A DNA stretch of 64,000 nt from Rhynchonema sp. JSB1_4 (taxonomy: Eukaryota > Nematoda > Chromadorea > Monhysterida > Xyalidae), in NCBI GenBank assembly GCA_030248065.1, contig JASAMV010004050.1, positions 1 through 64,000 of the forward strand, read 5' to 3'. Of this stretch, positions 21,527-33,900 are shown piece after piece. Below the pieces are notes generated by a model. It saw only the letters and a program-made list of their open reading frames with translations. It was not told where the DNA came from and did not search any database. A program made the position numbers and the translations under genes. Positions within the stretch are counted from its first letter, which is position 1. Each line of letters begins with the position of its first letter.

Positions 21527-21875
21527 GACCTGCCTTTTCTTATCTACTTTGCTCTGTTCATTGGACTTCTATGTGCTGTTCATGTACATGCTTCTCGTGA
21601 TAAGAACATGAATTATACGCGTATATTTCTCATTTGGTTTTTGCTAGTCTCATCTTGTTCCTGTGAATTTGGATTGTATTTCACGCCATCGTTTGTGAAC
21701 TTCCTTGGTTTTATCAATTTGTCATCTAGGATAAAAAAGTGAATTCGAAAGAACTTGCTGTGCGTCTTCGTTTGCCACGGTTGCTCTCTGAGCTCCATTA
21801 TCAATACCTGAACGAAACTGGATGTTTTTTTTGGGTTATGATTTGTACTTCATCACACTTGAAGTTTCTTTCAGA

Positions 21876-24743
21876 ATGACAGATCCGGTGCGACCTTCGG
21901 TGGAAGAAATCGCGCCATCCACAATCAGAACCCCAGCGTCATGTTCGTCGTGCAAGAAAACATTCATCAGCTCGGGTGCGTATCGAATGCACAGGGTCAT
22001 GAGACATCACTTGATTGAGACGGAGGTTTGGTTGAGATTTTTTCTTTTCCCAACGAAGGAGGCGTGTTTTTCTCATTTTTCCAGCTGCACGTCACCCAGA
22101 TATTATAATTTTTGGCGCAAAATGACTGTTTTCACAGGCAATTACCTCGGTGTATGGTTGCAATTTTTCCGGAAAATATATTTACTGGAAACAACCGTTT
22201 TTTCGATATTTTTCCAGGCCAAAAGTTGGTCGCCTGTTAAAATCGGGTACATTTGGGCAACGGGTCTAAAATTGCTTCGTGACGAAAAGTCATGCTGGAT
22301 AAGTCGACCAAAGACACAAAAAATGGTGTTTTTGGAGGATTTGAGAAACTGACCTCGCGGCTGTCCAAGTTTTTTTGGAAAATTTGGAAATTTTTCCGAA
22401 AATTTCCGATATTTTTCCAATGCCCGGAAAAAATATTTTTTTCAAGAAAAAACGGTTTTTTCCCACTTGCAACTATACCTCGGTTCACAGTGGGAAAATG
22501 ATAGGTGCAATTTGCACCTAACCTCCCCATTTCAAGGTGTTAAAAATTATTTTAGGTGCAATTTGCACGTCAAAATAGTGTGAAACAACTATGTTTCAGG
22601 ACGACCTGCAGCTATTGTGCTCGCGTTCAAGCACGAAATCTTCCAAATCACGTCCAAAGCCAGCTGCAGAAACAGCCAAGTATTTTTGCCCAATTTCTGA
22701 CTGCAAATATCATGCGGACACTAGTCTGGCTACTTTCCAACGACTGAAGCAACATTATTTCAAGGTTAGTTCCAATTGCGGTATCGGTTTTGGTTGCGGT
22801 ATTAGCTCTGTTTCGAAGTTGTATTGGAACAGTATAAATTCATTGCAGGTCCATGCCCCGAAAACGCTGACGTGCGAAAAATGCAACCGATCCAAGTTCA
22901 GCCTGCAGATATACTTGCGCGCGCACGAGAAACACTGTTCCTACTTGGACAGGAACAGGATAAAACTGCCACGAAAGAATGGTCGAATTCAGATGAAACA
23001 TTCCGAAGCAGCTGACTCTCGAAATGGCAATCAGGTGCTTTTTTCAATTTTCTCAATTGTTTTGTTTCGACATAAACGAGATTCGTTCAATTCTGTTTGT
23101 AGGAAAGTGTCCCGAGCGCAGCAGTGCCGCCAACGGTTATCGTGCTGCTCGCGATTCCCAAGCCGACACCAGTCGTTCGGCAAAATGTCTCCGCCACAAG
23201 CGCTCTAATTGTGCCCCAACCGTCTCATGCCGTCTCACCGACAAAATCGAAACAACTTGTCAATCAATCCGAATCCAAATCAAATATTGCGGATTCCTCC
23301 GACGTAAAGCCAAGATTCCGACCTATTCGATCAAAAAGCACGAACATCGACGTTTCGGTGTTGAGAAAATCCCGATTGCGGCCACTGACATCCAAACCAA
23401 CAAAATTAGTGCCCAGTCGTTTGCGACTCAAATGCCCCACACGCACAGTGGCAGTGCAATGCGACATCGCCACTGAACAAAGTCAGCCAGTACAAACAAG
23501 TCAGATGACCCAATCCGACAATTTTCATGATACACCACTTCAATTACCACACGCCCCTGATTTTGCGCCACCCAACTTTTATCAACCAGCGATGCCGAAT
23601 TTCGCGCCCTATTATCCGATGCCTGTTGCCGTGCCGCAAATGGTGGACGCGAGCGTGACCGCCGTCGGCAGATATGACCAAATGGTGTGTTTTGATCAAG
23701 ATTTGAATTGATAATTTTTTTACTTTGACTTTTTACAGTTTTCCTTGTTGTCTCAGGCACAATCCAGCAACGAATTATACACGGAGCAACGCCATATGAG
23801 CACGAACACGGCCAGTTGGTTCGGTGCGGATTATGAGTATGATTTGGTGACGCAACAGACGCAGACCACGCAAGACGATTTAGATGATATATTACGTGAG
23901 TTGATTGGGTATCGGTTTTGTATTTTTGTATTGTCTCTATTCATTACGTTATTGCTATTGGTTGCACAATGACTTTATAAGAATTGGTCAATTTTTTTTC
24001 CTGAATCGTAAAGAGGGAAAGTGACGGGGTGGTGATGTTGCGTTGCGTGATCGCACACAAAGCATGTAGTAAAGAGAATGTTTCAGACCTGCGCCAACGT
24101 GGTTGATCTGCTAGATTATTTTCAGGTGAAAATGTTTTGTGAGAATCACAAATAGCACAGTGGTTAAGAGTGACAACGTGAAAATCAGGATTGATTTGAT
24201 GAATTCTTATATGGTCATTGTGCGACCAATATCATGTCGAACAGGGTTTTTCATTTCAAAAATGTCCATTGCCGAAAATCGCCGCTTGAACCCACATTCC
24301 AGGCGGCCATTTCGAAATTAGTGAAGTGGTGACTTTCGGAAGCAATAATCGCATTGAAAATACGTCATTCCAGCGCGCAGACTCAATTTTTGTCGCGTGA
24401 AACAGGAAAGAGCGACAATTGTGGAACATTAATAAATCATCCTAGCCATCAAACTTCTTGCACGACGCAACTGGCGACGTGAATGGGATTTGTCTCAAAT
24501 CCAAGTGTCGATGTAGAAAATCTCATCGGCACCTCTGGTGGCGAAAAACCCGTGATGTCTAGCCTGATTCTAACCCAATTTTCAGGCACGATCGAAACGC
24601 AAACGTTCCAAGAGGAGCAAGAGGACCCATCGCTGACGGACGCACTCACGCAAACGTCGCTGATCGATTTCATTGAGTCCGGGTTCACATCCGCGCACAC
24701 GCAAACGCCGGCGGCCGACAACGCTGGTTATGGACATTTGTGA
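21876..24743 (+). CDS. ATMIN: ATMIN/ASCIZ-like zinc-finger protein with TQT dynein-light-chain motifs
   Basis: Supported exons: 21876-22025, 22600-22764, 22849-23034, 23103-23684, 23739 to about 23895 or slightly beyond, and the last exon 24586-24743. Two likely small exons are at 24087-24125 (TCANVVDLLDYFQ) and from 24381 (TQFLSRETGKSDN); their junctions are unresolved. Finger 1 is CSSCKKTF...HRVMRHH, finger 2 FCPISDCKYH...LKQHYFK, finger 3 CEKCNRSKF...HEKHC. This matches the N-terminal finger block of ATMIN (ASCIZ), the transcription factor for dynein light chain LC8. A long Pro/Ser-rich region follows. The C-terminus has the diagnostic TQT repeats: TQQTQTTQ, IETQTF, ALTQTS, AHTQTP. A TTTCTTTCAG one base before the ATG suggests a trans-splice acceptor. 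Confidence 0.78.
22503..22570. repeat. Palindromic AGGTGCAATTTGCACCT pair in an intron
   Basis: AGGTGCAATTTGCACCT at 22503-22519 is an interrupted palindrome, and AGGTGCAATTTGCACGT recurs at 22554-22570, 30 bases before the acceptor of exon 2 of the ATMIN-like gene. The preceding intron (22026-22599) is full of TTTTTCC and GGAAAAA runs able to pair with each other. These may be the ends of an old foldback element or an RNA hairpin. No target duplication was found. Confidence 0.5.
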
Positions 24744-25375
24744 ATGAAATTGTGAACTGCGGGAAAAAATACAAAAGTATTTTATGCTTTTTGGCAACCA
24801 GCTTGTGTACCAGCTCCACGGTAGGACTTGTGCAGGTACTGCTGCCTGCTGCAGAACCGTACTAAGTCCGACATCTGTGCATACGGTCACTGCGTTTCGA
24901 CTACAAAGAACACCGATAATCTGAATTTGCAAAAAAACAGCATTCTGTTTTATGAATACCCATGCGCTTGGAATCTAGTCACCTCACTCCGCTCGAACCG
25001 TTTGGTATTTGTATATTCAAGTGCTGTTACGTAAATGGTCCGTTTGGAAAGTCTACGTTTGCTGTGTATGTGTACTGTATATCTATTGTTCTCTCTGCTA
25101 CGATAAAGTTTACGTTTATACAAGCACCGTTTACTTGCGGTTTGGACGCGTGTGCACATCGCGCACGTAAACACCCAATGGTTTTACGCCACGTGTGTCA
25201 GAACGTACCTCTGTGTGGTTGTGTTGATTTTGTGTTCTGCCGCTCCTGTTCAAACTCCCATTCAGTGTTCATTTACCCGTTTTGCGGCACAAATTGTCAA
25301 TTTGTTCAATACAAAACTGGTCTCAGTTTTCAGTTGTTCACGTCCACATCAACTTGTTCTGTTATCTGATCAAAA

Positions 25376-26461
25376 ATGCGCATTCCCAAATTTCTCACCG
25401 TGCTGTGCATGTTATGCGCTTTCTTAACGTTCGTTGCTCAAGCGGAGAAATCGGAGAAGCCGAAAAAGAAGAAGGATCCCCGAGATTACACGGATGCCGA
25501 CCTGGAGCGAATTTATCAGGAATGGGAGGTTGGTTTTTGATTTTCAAGCACGAACTTCAAAAGGCGCACTAGTTGGTTCACCACGTCTAGTTTGGGGAAA
25601 CGACTGGTGTCAAGCCTTGTGCTCCACCACCTTCGATAAATTACAGAAAAACAAATCCTTGTCCTCGCAGACGGACCACGTGTCCACACGAGCGCAGGAA
25701 CAAATCCAGCTGAACATGATATTCTGGCTTTTGTCCCCTGTCTTTCAAGGCAGTTTCGCACCTCCACTTCGTCTCGTATGCAGGACCAAGACGAACCACT
25801 TGAGGAGGATGAGCTGCCCGAGTGGAAACGCACGCCTCCGCCCGTTGACTGGAGCAAAATCGACACCTCCGATCCGGATGCGATGGTGGCGGCGACCAAA
25901 GTCGGCAAACCGGTCATGCTCTTCGCCACTGTGTCCGGTACGGTGATGTTTCACTGCCGTTGTCACTTTTGGACGATTTTGATTTGTGGTCCTTTTGAAA
26001 GAAGATCGTTTTACTTCTCAGGCAAGGGGTGCGTTGAGAATTTCGTGATTTTTTCTTATTTCACAGGCAAACCATCGAAGAAAGAAGTGAACGACATCAC
26101 GGGTCTCTGGCAGACCAGTCTCTACAACAACCACATGGACGTGCAACGGTATATTGTCATTTATAATATTTTCATGTTTCTCTGTCAGTGTTTTTTTTAA
26201 GGTGGCCGCTAAAGTCTCATAGTGTCCAATCCCTGATCATTCTGCAACCTGAGCTACTGTCATCATGCCAGATTCGAAATCGAGGAGAACCGTGTGATCT
26301 TCATGTTCAAAGAGGGCCAGCAGGCATTTGAAGCCGTGAAATGGCTGGTCGAGCAGGATCGATGCGAAGAAGTGACGTTGGAAAGCAAAGTGTACAAGGG
26401 AAAGGGCGCACCCAAACCGGAGCCGGAGGAGAAAAAAGAGGACAAAAAGACCGAATTATGA
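25376..26461 (+). CDS. MESD: MESD (LDLR/LRP chaperone), boca homologue, 192 aa
   Basis: Four exons: 25376-25528, 25784-25937, 26067-26148, 26272-26461. MRIPKFLTVLCMLCAFLTFVAQA is a signal peptide. The rest follows the family from end to end: YTDADLERIYQEWE, DELPEWKRTPPPVDWSKID, the core PVMLFATVSG, VNDITGLWQTSLYNN, VQRFEI, NRVIFMFKEG, QDRCEEVTLE and VYKGKG, then a charged tail. The last four residues are KTEL, a variant of the KDEL/REDL ER-retention signal. MESD works in the ER lumen as a chaperone for the beta-propeller/EGF units of LRP5/6 and other LDL-receptor-family proteins, and so supports Wnt and lipoprotein-receptor signalling. GATGTTTCA lies seven bases into intron 2. The gene is complete and unremarkable in length. 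Confidence 0.92.
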
Positions 26462-27259
26462 TCCGTGATGCTCCAGAATTGAGTTTTTGTTTAGCTTTGC
26501 TCGAGATATTTTCTTCCAAAATCGAAATGTGATCTTTTTGCTTTTGTCATTCTCGTGCGATTAGGACTGTTCTTGTTGTTTTATCATGAGGTGCTCAATA
26601 ATTGTTGTTGTCCAGTGAACTTGGCTAAGTATAGGCAAACTACGCCAACACGAGCCCGATTTCGCAGCTGGCAGAATAGTGAAACATTCATACGTGGCTG
26701 CTGATTTGGGAAATGTTACACGTTGAAGAATAGAAAGTGGAGCATGATGATTTTCTCGTTCTATTCGTTCTCAATACAAACCACCTTTGAAATCGGGCTC
26801 GTGTTGGTGTGGTTTGCCTTTACTGATTTTGCACTGAACTGTGAACTATTTATCTTCTGAAAACATTTTTGTTTTTGTGCTTCCTTTTGCCTGCCCACTC
26901 GCCCCCTTTTCATTGATTTTCAATGTGAGACCACTCAACTTTTGTTTTTCTTCGGGTTTGCACTTGCGAGTGCCAGCTTGATGATTCGCTTGTGTAGCAT
27001 GCTGTGTTTTTTTCTGTACAGTATTTTTGGGGTGGATGAACAAAGCTGATGAAGGCTGGGCCCAGAAACATTGTGAAAACTATGGAAGTAAAAGCATGCG
27101 ATTGTGATGTGCGTGTTGTGCTTGTGCCGTCTTGCCGTGTGCACTGTGTTCCATTCACAACCGCTTGTGTGTCCCGCTACCTTTCCCACAACTTCATGTC
27201 TTGTTCTATGATCCTTTTCGTCCCTTTTGCCACTGCTTGACCCTTTCCAGATAATAAAC

Positions 27260-27926
27260 ATGCATCGTGCGTTTCCTAGTCGAATCGAGATCCATCAAAC
27301 GCGTCTACGATCGCGCACTCCCTCACCCAGTAATCGATCGCCTTCATCTCCCCGGACGACAGGGCGTCGTCGTCGTTCGTCGGCGTCGGATCGGCATCCG
27401 GACAAGCCCGTCACTCCGAGTCCCCGGCCGACAGAAGGTCGACAAAACAACAGTCACAGTCAGACCAAACGTCCTCCACGCACCACTCCGACACCACGAC
27501 CATTGATGCAGACCACAATCGCGCTGGACGCATCCTTTGGCTCGACAGGTATACCGTCGCTTCTGTCACCCGCGCTCGGTGGCGATGCTCAAAAGTCGAT
27601 TGTGTCACCGGACCAGCACTACCGGAAATACATTGAGGAACATGGATATGCGGGGTTTCGGTTGCCCGCCAATGGTTGGTTATTTCGTGATGAGGCGTTG
27701 TTTTAGTTTATTGTTCTCTTTTGCACTATTCTCTATTGTGAAATCACGTCTGTCAGTATTTTGCGGAGCTTGCGGTTTGCCATTTTCTGCAGAGCCTAAT
27801 CAAACGTTCCAGTGGTGGAACCATGGAAACCTGCCACGTTACACGTGGAGCCTTTTTCGACATCAACTGGAACTGAGCTCCCAGGACGCAGCCGAGCTGG
27901 TGGGTGGAAGAATTTTTCATATATAA
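27260..27926 (+). CDS. Conserved-looking protein of unknown function (182 aa)
   Basis: Two exons, 27260-27674 and 27793-27926, with matching phase 1. The first 80 residues are Arg/Ser/Pro-rich and probably disordered (RSRTPSPSNRSPSSP). A more ordered C-terminal part follows: SPDQHYRKYIEEHGYAGFRL, then after the intron QTFQWWNHGNLPRYTWSL and FRHQLELSSQDAAEL. I do not recognise the family. The stop used is after VGGRIFHI; a donor at CTG|GTGGGT (27898) would allow further exons that I could not find. CTTTCCAG nine bases before the ATG is a candidate trans-splice acceptor. AATAAA lies five bases after the stop. The coding call rests on the spliced frame and aromatic-rich composition. Confidence 0.55.
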
Positions 27927-30900
27927 TTCAAATAAATACATGTCTCGTAATTCTTGATAGGGAACGGAGAAAAACGTGAGGTTAGGTCAGGTGACCTTGT
28001 TTTTGCTCAATCCCATTCTGCCAAACATACAACAGTGCGATCACACGATCTGTTATCTTGCCTTCTGGTGATGGTGACTGCGCACTGTCACTTTTTCGGA
28101 TGGTTGCTAAATTTATGGATTGATGGTTATGGGTTAGGTGCGGGTAGCACCTTGGTGCCGTCAGTAGTAAGGGATGGTTGAACCTGTGGATCGGTGCTCA
28201 TGGTGGCATGGAAAAAGTACATTCCCGGAATGGGCAGGCGCAGAAGCGGAGCGTGATTTTTGTTCATACATAAACATGTGTTTTGTTTCCGACAAATGTG
28301 GTGATGATGAAATTTACTAATTTTGTTCTGGCCGTGTTTATTTTGTGCCCATGCAATAAAATTCTGTCGTCAAGTGTGTTCTTGGCTTTTTTGTACCGAC
28401 AAGATCAAACGCGCACACAACACAAATCTAAGATGATCCAACATCATTTGCGTAACCTGTACCTGTCGAATAAAACGTGCCACTGCGCTGCAGATTACAA
28501 CACGCTTGGTATCACATGCGTGGTTGCACCCTTCCGTGTAAGACTCACGTCATCACGTGTAACATCTGAATTTGTTTAGATGGTGACGTTTTTTGTTATC
28601 GCAGCATTGCCGTTCCGCGGTGTCGTGTCATGAATAATTCAATTTTTTTGAATGATACATAGATGTTCCGACAACTTGTAATCGTATCCTGACACTATGT
28701 GTCACCGACCGTGTTTTCCGCCCGTTGTGTGTTTAGTGCTGAAATTGGCCTATCAGACGGTCTTCCGAAGTATTCAGTTTCCTCGATTTGCTCAATTTGA
28801 GCGGCGCGCGTGCTCAGACGCAGATAAACTCAAAAGTAGTGCAATGCGCTCACCCTGCTATTAGACAACTTTTGCATGGAAGCCATTGCAATTGAAACCA
28901 TGCGCACTGTCACATGAGATCGAGCGCTTGACGCAAGACAAGACTCGCCCACATAGTCGGCGAACCGCGGACTCGCATGGTGCAGGAACATCATCCGGTT
29001 TTCGCGTTCAGCAGTGTTTATATCCCTTGTGCACTGAATTGTAACTAGAGCTCATTGGTGTTATACAAACCACCACACCGACCAAAGGTGGAGCTAATGT
29101 AACCGAACCGTGCTTGATCCGAAGCCAATGTATACCGTGTGCGCATACTTTTGGTTTGCATCGCGTCTGGTATCGGAAGTAACACAATGCAATGTGCCTC
29201 CACCACTGTTTATTTTGGTTCAGTATGCTTCCATGCCATGAAGCGGTATATTGACACCATGCCAGGATGAAGAGTTTTGTTGCTAACTATACAGCTTTCA
29301 ACTTTTTTCAGAGAGATGAAAATTTTGCACCGACTGAAACATTTACATTTGGAATAATGACTGCGATTCGATCTCAGTGAGTGAAGCTGATGCGACAGCT
29401 AATCTTGCTTGCCGGCTTCGTGGTGGCTTATCTGCATAAGCGCTTCATCCGCTTGCGCTTTGTTTTGATTTCATCGCTTTCACTTCCATTCCTTGCTTCA
29501 CCTGCTATCGTTGAATATAGTGCTTACTGCAGCTTGATGTACACCGCGTTCTCGTAAGTTGCTGCCGCCTTATCTGCTGTCAGTTTTATAAACAGTCAAG
29601 CATTCCATTATTGCTTCATTCAATAAAACAAGTGCTTTAGATTCATCATTCGCAGTTGTTGTGTGCGTGCTCCGTACTGTGTGTTTGCTCAGTTGCTGCT
29701 CCGTTCTGCTTTGCCATATACAGCTGCTCTACACCACTACCACACAACCACGGAGAAGAAACAACTTCTATGCCAAAAGGCTTTCACATGCCAGAGCCTG
29801 TACTGAAATGATTCAACCAGTAAACGCCGCCCAAATGTGCACTTGTTACTCGCCTGGTATTTGTGTGTTAGGGCTTTGCCCCAAGCTGCTTTTGCTGATG
29901 AAGACTGGTTGCGTTGCTTGCTTCAAGAGCGATATTACACTAAACCCAACGCATCGCTTGGTACGCTTGCTGCAGCTTTTACAAATGCTCTTTTGCTGTT
30001 TTCCACGACGGCTCCAAAACAGCTGTCTTGTAGTGGCCTTGTGATCGGGTGCGCAAGTGCACATTTTGGTGTCTGTTCTTCTACGCGACTCATCGGCTTA
30101 AATTTCGCTAATTCGCTGCTCGTATATTGTATCGTATTTCGTCGTTTGCGGCACAAAGATAATGTTTTCGTTGTTTGGCGACACCTGCTGCTTTATGTTG
30201 CGGAAGCGATTGGTGTTAATGCTGCTTCTTTGCTGCGCTGGAGCTTATAAAGCTGCGCAAATGCCCATGCAACCAATGTACATTGTAGCAAAGGCTCATC
30301 AAATTATGTATCTGAGGCTTCATTGAATTGCCATTTATGTCTGCGACGCGATGAATTGCTTGCGCCAATCCGGATATGCCATGCTTCCACTTTTCATACT
30401 CATGTACACAGTGCTGGCGTGATTTGTAGCTTGCGCTCAGCTGTCTCTGTCCTATGCAGTTTGTCTTTTGGGAAACTCAACTTCGCTGAACCGACACCTT
30501 TCTTTTCAGCTTGCTGAAGTGTGACAGGTCTTAAAATAATGAATCTCTGCTTACAATGTGTACCAGGCCCTTGTTTGCTGTCTGTATGTGCAGCCTGCTC
30601 AGCTTCATCTGTATTGTGCAGCTTCAGTCATTGCTCACTGTGTGTGCTTCTATTTCTGTCAGAATCGAGGCCCCGTGGGACAGTGGGTGATGTAATAAAG
30701 CGGTGAACCGAAGTGACCCGGACAGGCCTATTTATTGTCGGCCGGCGACTGAGATTGCCTTCCATTAGCGCGTACATGCAAACACAAAGAGGTCGGGCCG
30801 AAAAAAGTAGCCTCATGTTGCATCTTGGCCGATCTGGCAGAACTGAAGTTGGACGACTGCCATCGACGATGCATCTGCACGAGTCCCGATTTCTGTTCCG

Positions 30901-33900
30901 TCCGACCCTGGCGTCGCCCCGACCGTGTGGGCTGTGTATCATGTTGTGTCCGCTTTTTCATTCTGTCCGAATGAAGCAGTCCGAATAGCAGTCCGAAAAT
31001 GAGCTACTGCTCTTCAATTGTTGGAGTGTCGGTTGGAGTGATGCAATAGGATCTGCAAACAATCACACAAGTGCGCAAAAACTGTACCGAGAAAGCTACT
31101 TACCCGGTGTCAGTTCGATCTGGGGGAAATATATGGGCGCGTTTTCGTCTTGTGGTGTGTGTGTCTGTGAGTTGCTTGCTTGACGCGCCGTAGTGGCGTG
31201 CTTATTTAGTGCTGCGCGTTGCGTGTATGTATGACGCTTGCTGCAGCGCATCTTGCTATCGCTCTAAATGTGCGCTTTTGGTATTCAAAGACTGTTGTAG
31301 TGCTGGTGTATGTGTACATGTGCGCGAATAGATACATACACATCGTTCATAGGCAACCGGCAGCAGCACTTTATGGCAACAGCACGCTGTGTATGTGTAT
31401 ACCAGTTTTGGAATCGGAGCAACTGGTCCCGCGGGATTGGCATGCACACGCTGCAGCACCAGTGGCACTAAAGCCAATCACTCTCCGTCGCCTCCATGCA
31501 GCGAAACTAAGAGAAGAGCAGCAGCAGCCGTCGTTTCCCAGCTACCGAGAGCTTATCGAACAACAGTGTTACTGTGCACTTGACTCGAACGATGTATTTC
31601 GTTAATACCCAGCCGTGATAGACAGCCAGTTTGCCGTCGGCCGAGGTTCGTTCTGGAGCCGCACCATTCCAGTTCAGTGTATAGACTTGTTTGCTTGTTT
31701 TTCGCTTTCACGTCGTGTCGCTTCATTGAACCTACATACCGTCTTATTACGTATCGTCGTTAGCAACTTGGTGCATTCGCACGTTCGCCGCTTGCTATCA
31801 CCAAACCAGTGCTGCAACGAAACACTGAAATATTTCGCTGTCCCACACTGAACGTGGCGGTGCTACTATTTATTCTACACACTGGAACTCTAAAATTACC
31901 ACAACCGCCACCGCTTCAACGAACGCTTCGCTTTTTGGTTATTGCCAAAATTGATTTGCTTCGAAATTAGTGCAAAATGATGCTGATCACAATGGTAAGC
32001 ACTGGCAAATGATGTTGTCTTGTGAGCTTCGCTTTGGTGCAAACATGATGTGATGCTTGCTGAGCTTGAAATTCTTATGAAATTTCTTAACATGCATTAT
32101 TTATTACTTCTGAATACAAATTGAAGTTTTCAGCAAAAAAAATTTCGACCCGCGACAGCTCTGTTCTGTGTGTCGGCAATTGTAATTGCCGTGCTTCTTA
32201 TGGTAAGGAACACAAATCAGAGATGAAAAATACTGGTGTGAAATGAAGCCCCAAATATCAGAATGCCATATCATGTACACCTTTTTGATGAAGCACGTTC
32301 GAATGGATGACAAATCGGCGTGCAGCCTTGTCGACCAATTGCTATTACGAATCTGTGTGGCAGGTTTATTACGAACGCATCGTCGTTGCTGCGTCGATAA
32401 TTTATTACCGGTGCTCTAGTGCGGCTACGGCTGATTTGCCTCGTACTGCAGTTGAACTCTAATCTGCACTAGCTGGTAGGTATTTATGGGTTTTGCAGTT
32501 GTATAGTACGATCATAAAAATATGTTTTTGCTGACGCCGTAACTCGAACTTCAGCTGCTCGAGCTTTTTTTCACACATGTTGTCATTCCGATGACTTGCA
32601 TAGAAAACGCCAGTACGAAGAACTCCCACCTGAATCTGTAGCTATAGAAAAGCAGCACTACAACCCCAGCTAAGCTCGCAGGTTGCGTCCATTAATCTTG
32701 TGGATTCAGTATTCCTAGTATGGAGTTCTCGAGCTTATTTAGTTGGTATAACAGTGTGGGCGCCGCATTGGACTTTCTGTTTCACAGTTGCTGGTTCTTG
32801 GATGTGATGTATTGGACTTATGAGTAAGTATAGTCATTTTCGCATAGGTATGTATGTATGTATGTATATGTCGTGTCGTGTCCTCCCTCTCCCACCCAAA
32901 ACTGTGTGATGTTACGAGGACTACAGACGAACAGCGGCGTGCTCGGTTTGTAGTTTTACAACCAAAAACCAATGTTCCGCCGAAACACGCCAGGTTCGCG
33001 CTGCCTTGGTGCAGGCAATACTGGCGTTGACTTGTCGGACTGCCATCGTTGCGCGCTCTTAATGGTTCGAACTATAAACGCGTGCTTGTTAAACCGTGTC
33101 GTTCTTTTGGTTGAATACGCGACGAGAAGCAGCGAGGTTGTATAGCATACATACCCAGCTGTTGGTTGGTGTGGTGCGGACCAGACGAGCAATGGGATGT
33201 GTCTACCAAAGTTGTTATAATGCCATGTCCCAGCTCCAACACAACGGCCTTTGAGTTGTGGTACTCACCACCATTGGCTCAACGCGCCACTTGGGAAACT
33301 TTGAACCCACTGACTGGGTGGCAACATTGTGTCGCTTGTACAACATGTCGTCTGGCTGGTGTTGTTGTTATACGTGCGGCTTGTGGATCCCGATGATGTT
33401 TATGTGACCAATTTTAAGATAGAAAAGTGGGACCAAATTTAGAAATTATCAGTTTACTTCAAATAGCAGCAGGCAAACGGAGTAGATACATTTCCACTCT
33501 AGACTTCAACATGTTTACTTATATTTCCTCGGTATTAAAATTCAAGTCAGCTTCTTGTTGCATTGCGCATTTACACAATTTTTCTACATTTTACTGCGCT
33601 TGCACAACGCTTCCAAAACCAGGGCGAGCGCGAGGACACCAGTAGTAAATTTTCGCTTTCCCCATTTGGTGTATAAATGTCAAAAGGCATCGAAAACAAG
33701 CTGGCCTATGCACTGACCAGTTGCTTGTAGTGCTGTCAGTTTTGGCACCGGCCCAGACTCACTCTGAACTGAGTGCCCGCTGTAATAATGAATGTATCTA
33801 CACGAGTTTCTCATCTTTGTAATTCGTTAACTCGCCTAAACTGTCAGAATCACACCTTTACCACCTCTACCTGTACTTATACATATTCTTGGCCTCCACT

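Noticed and set aside
24149..24300. tRNA-like start (TAGCACAGTGG) and GCTTGAACCCA further on
   Set aside because: The A-box and B-box-like strings are about 130 bases apart and no cloverleaf forms; at most a chance match or an old tRNA-derived SINE.
29661..30250. Overlapping 127- and 137-codon plus-strand frames
   Set aside because: They are Cys/Leu-rich translations of T-rich DNA, without a motif, a credible start context or splice partners; the same base order gives open frames on both strands.
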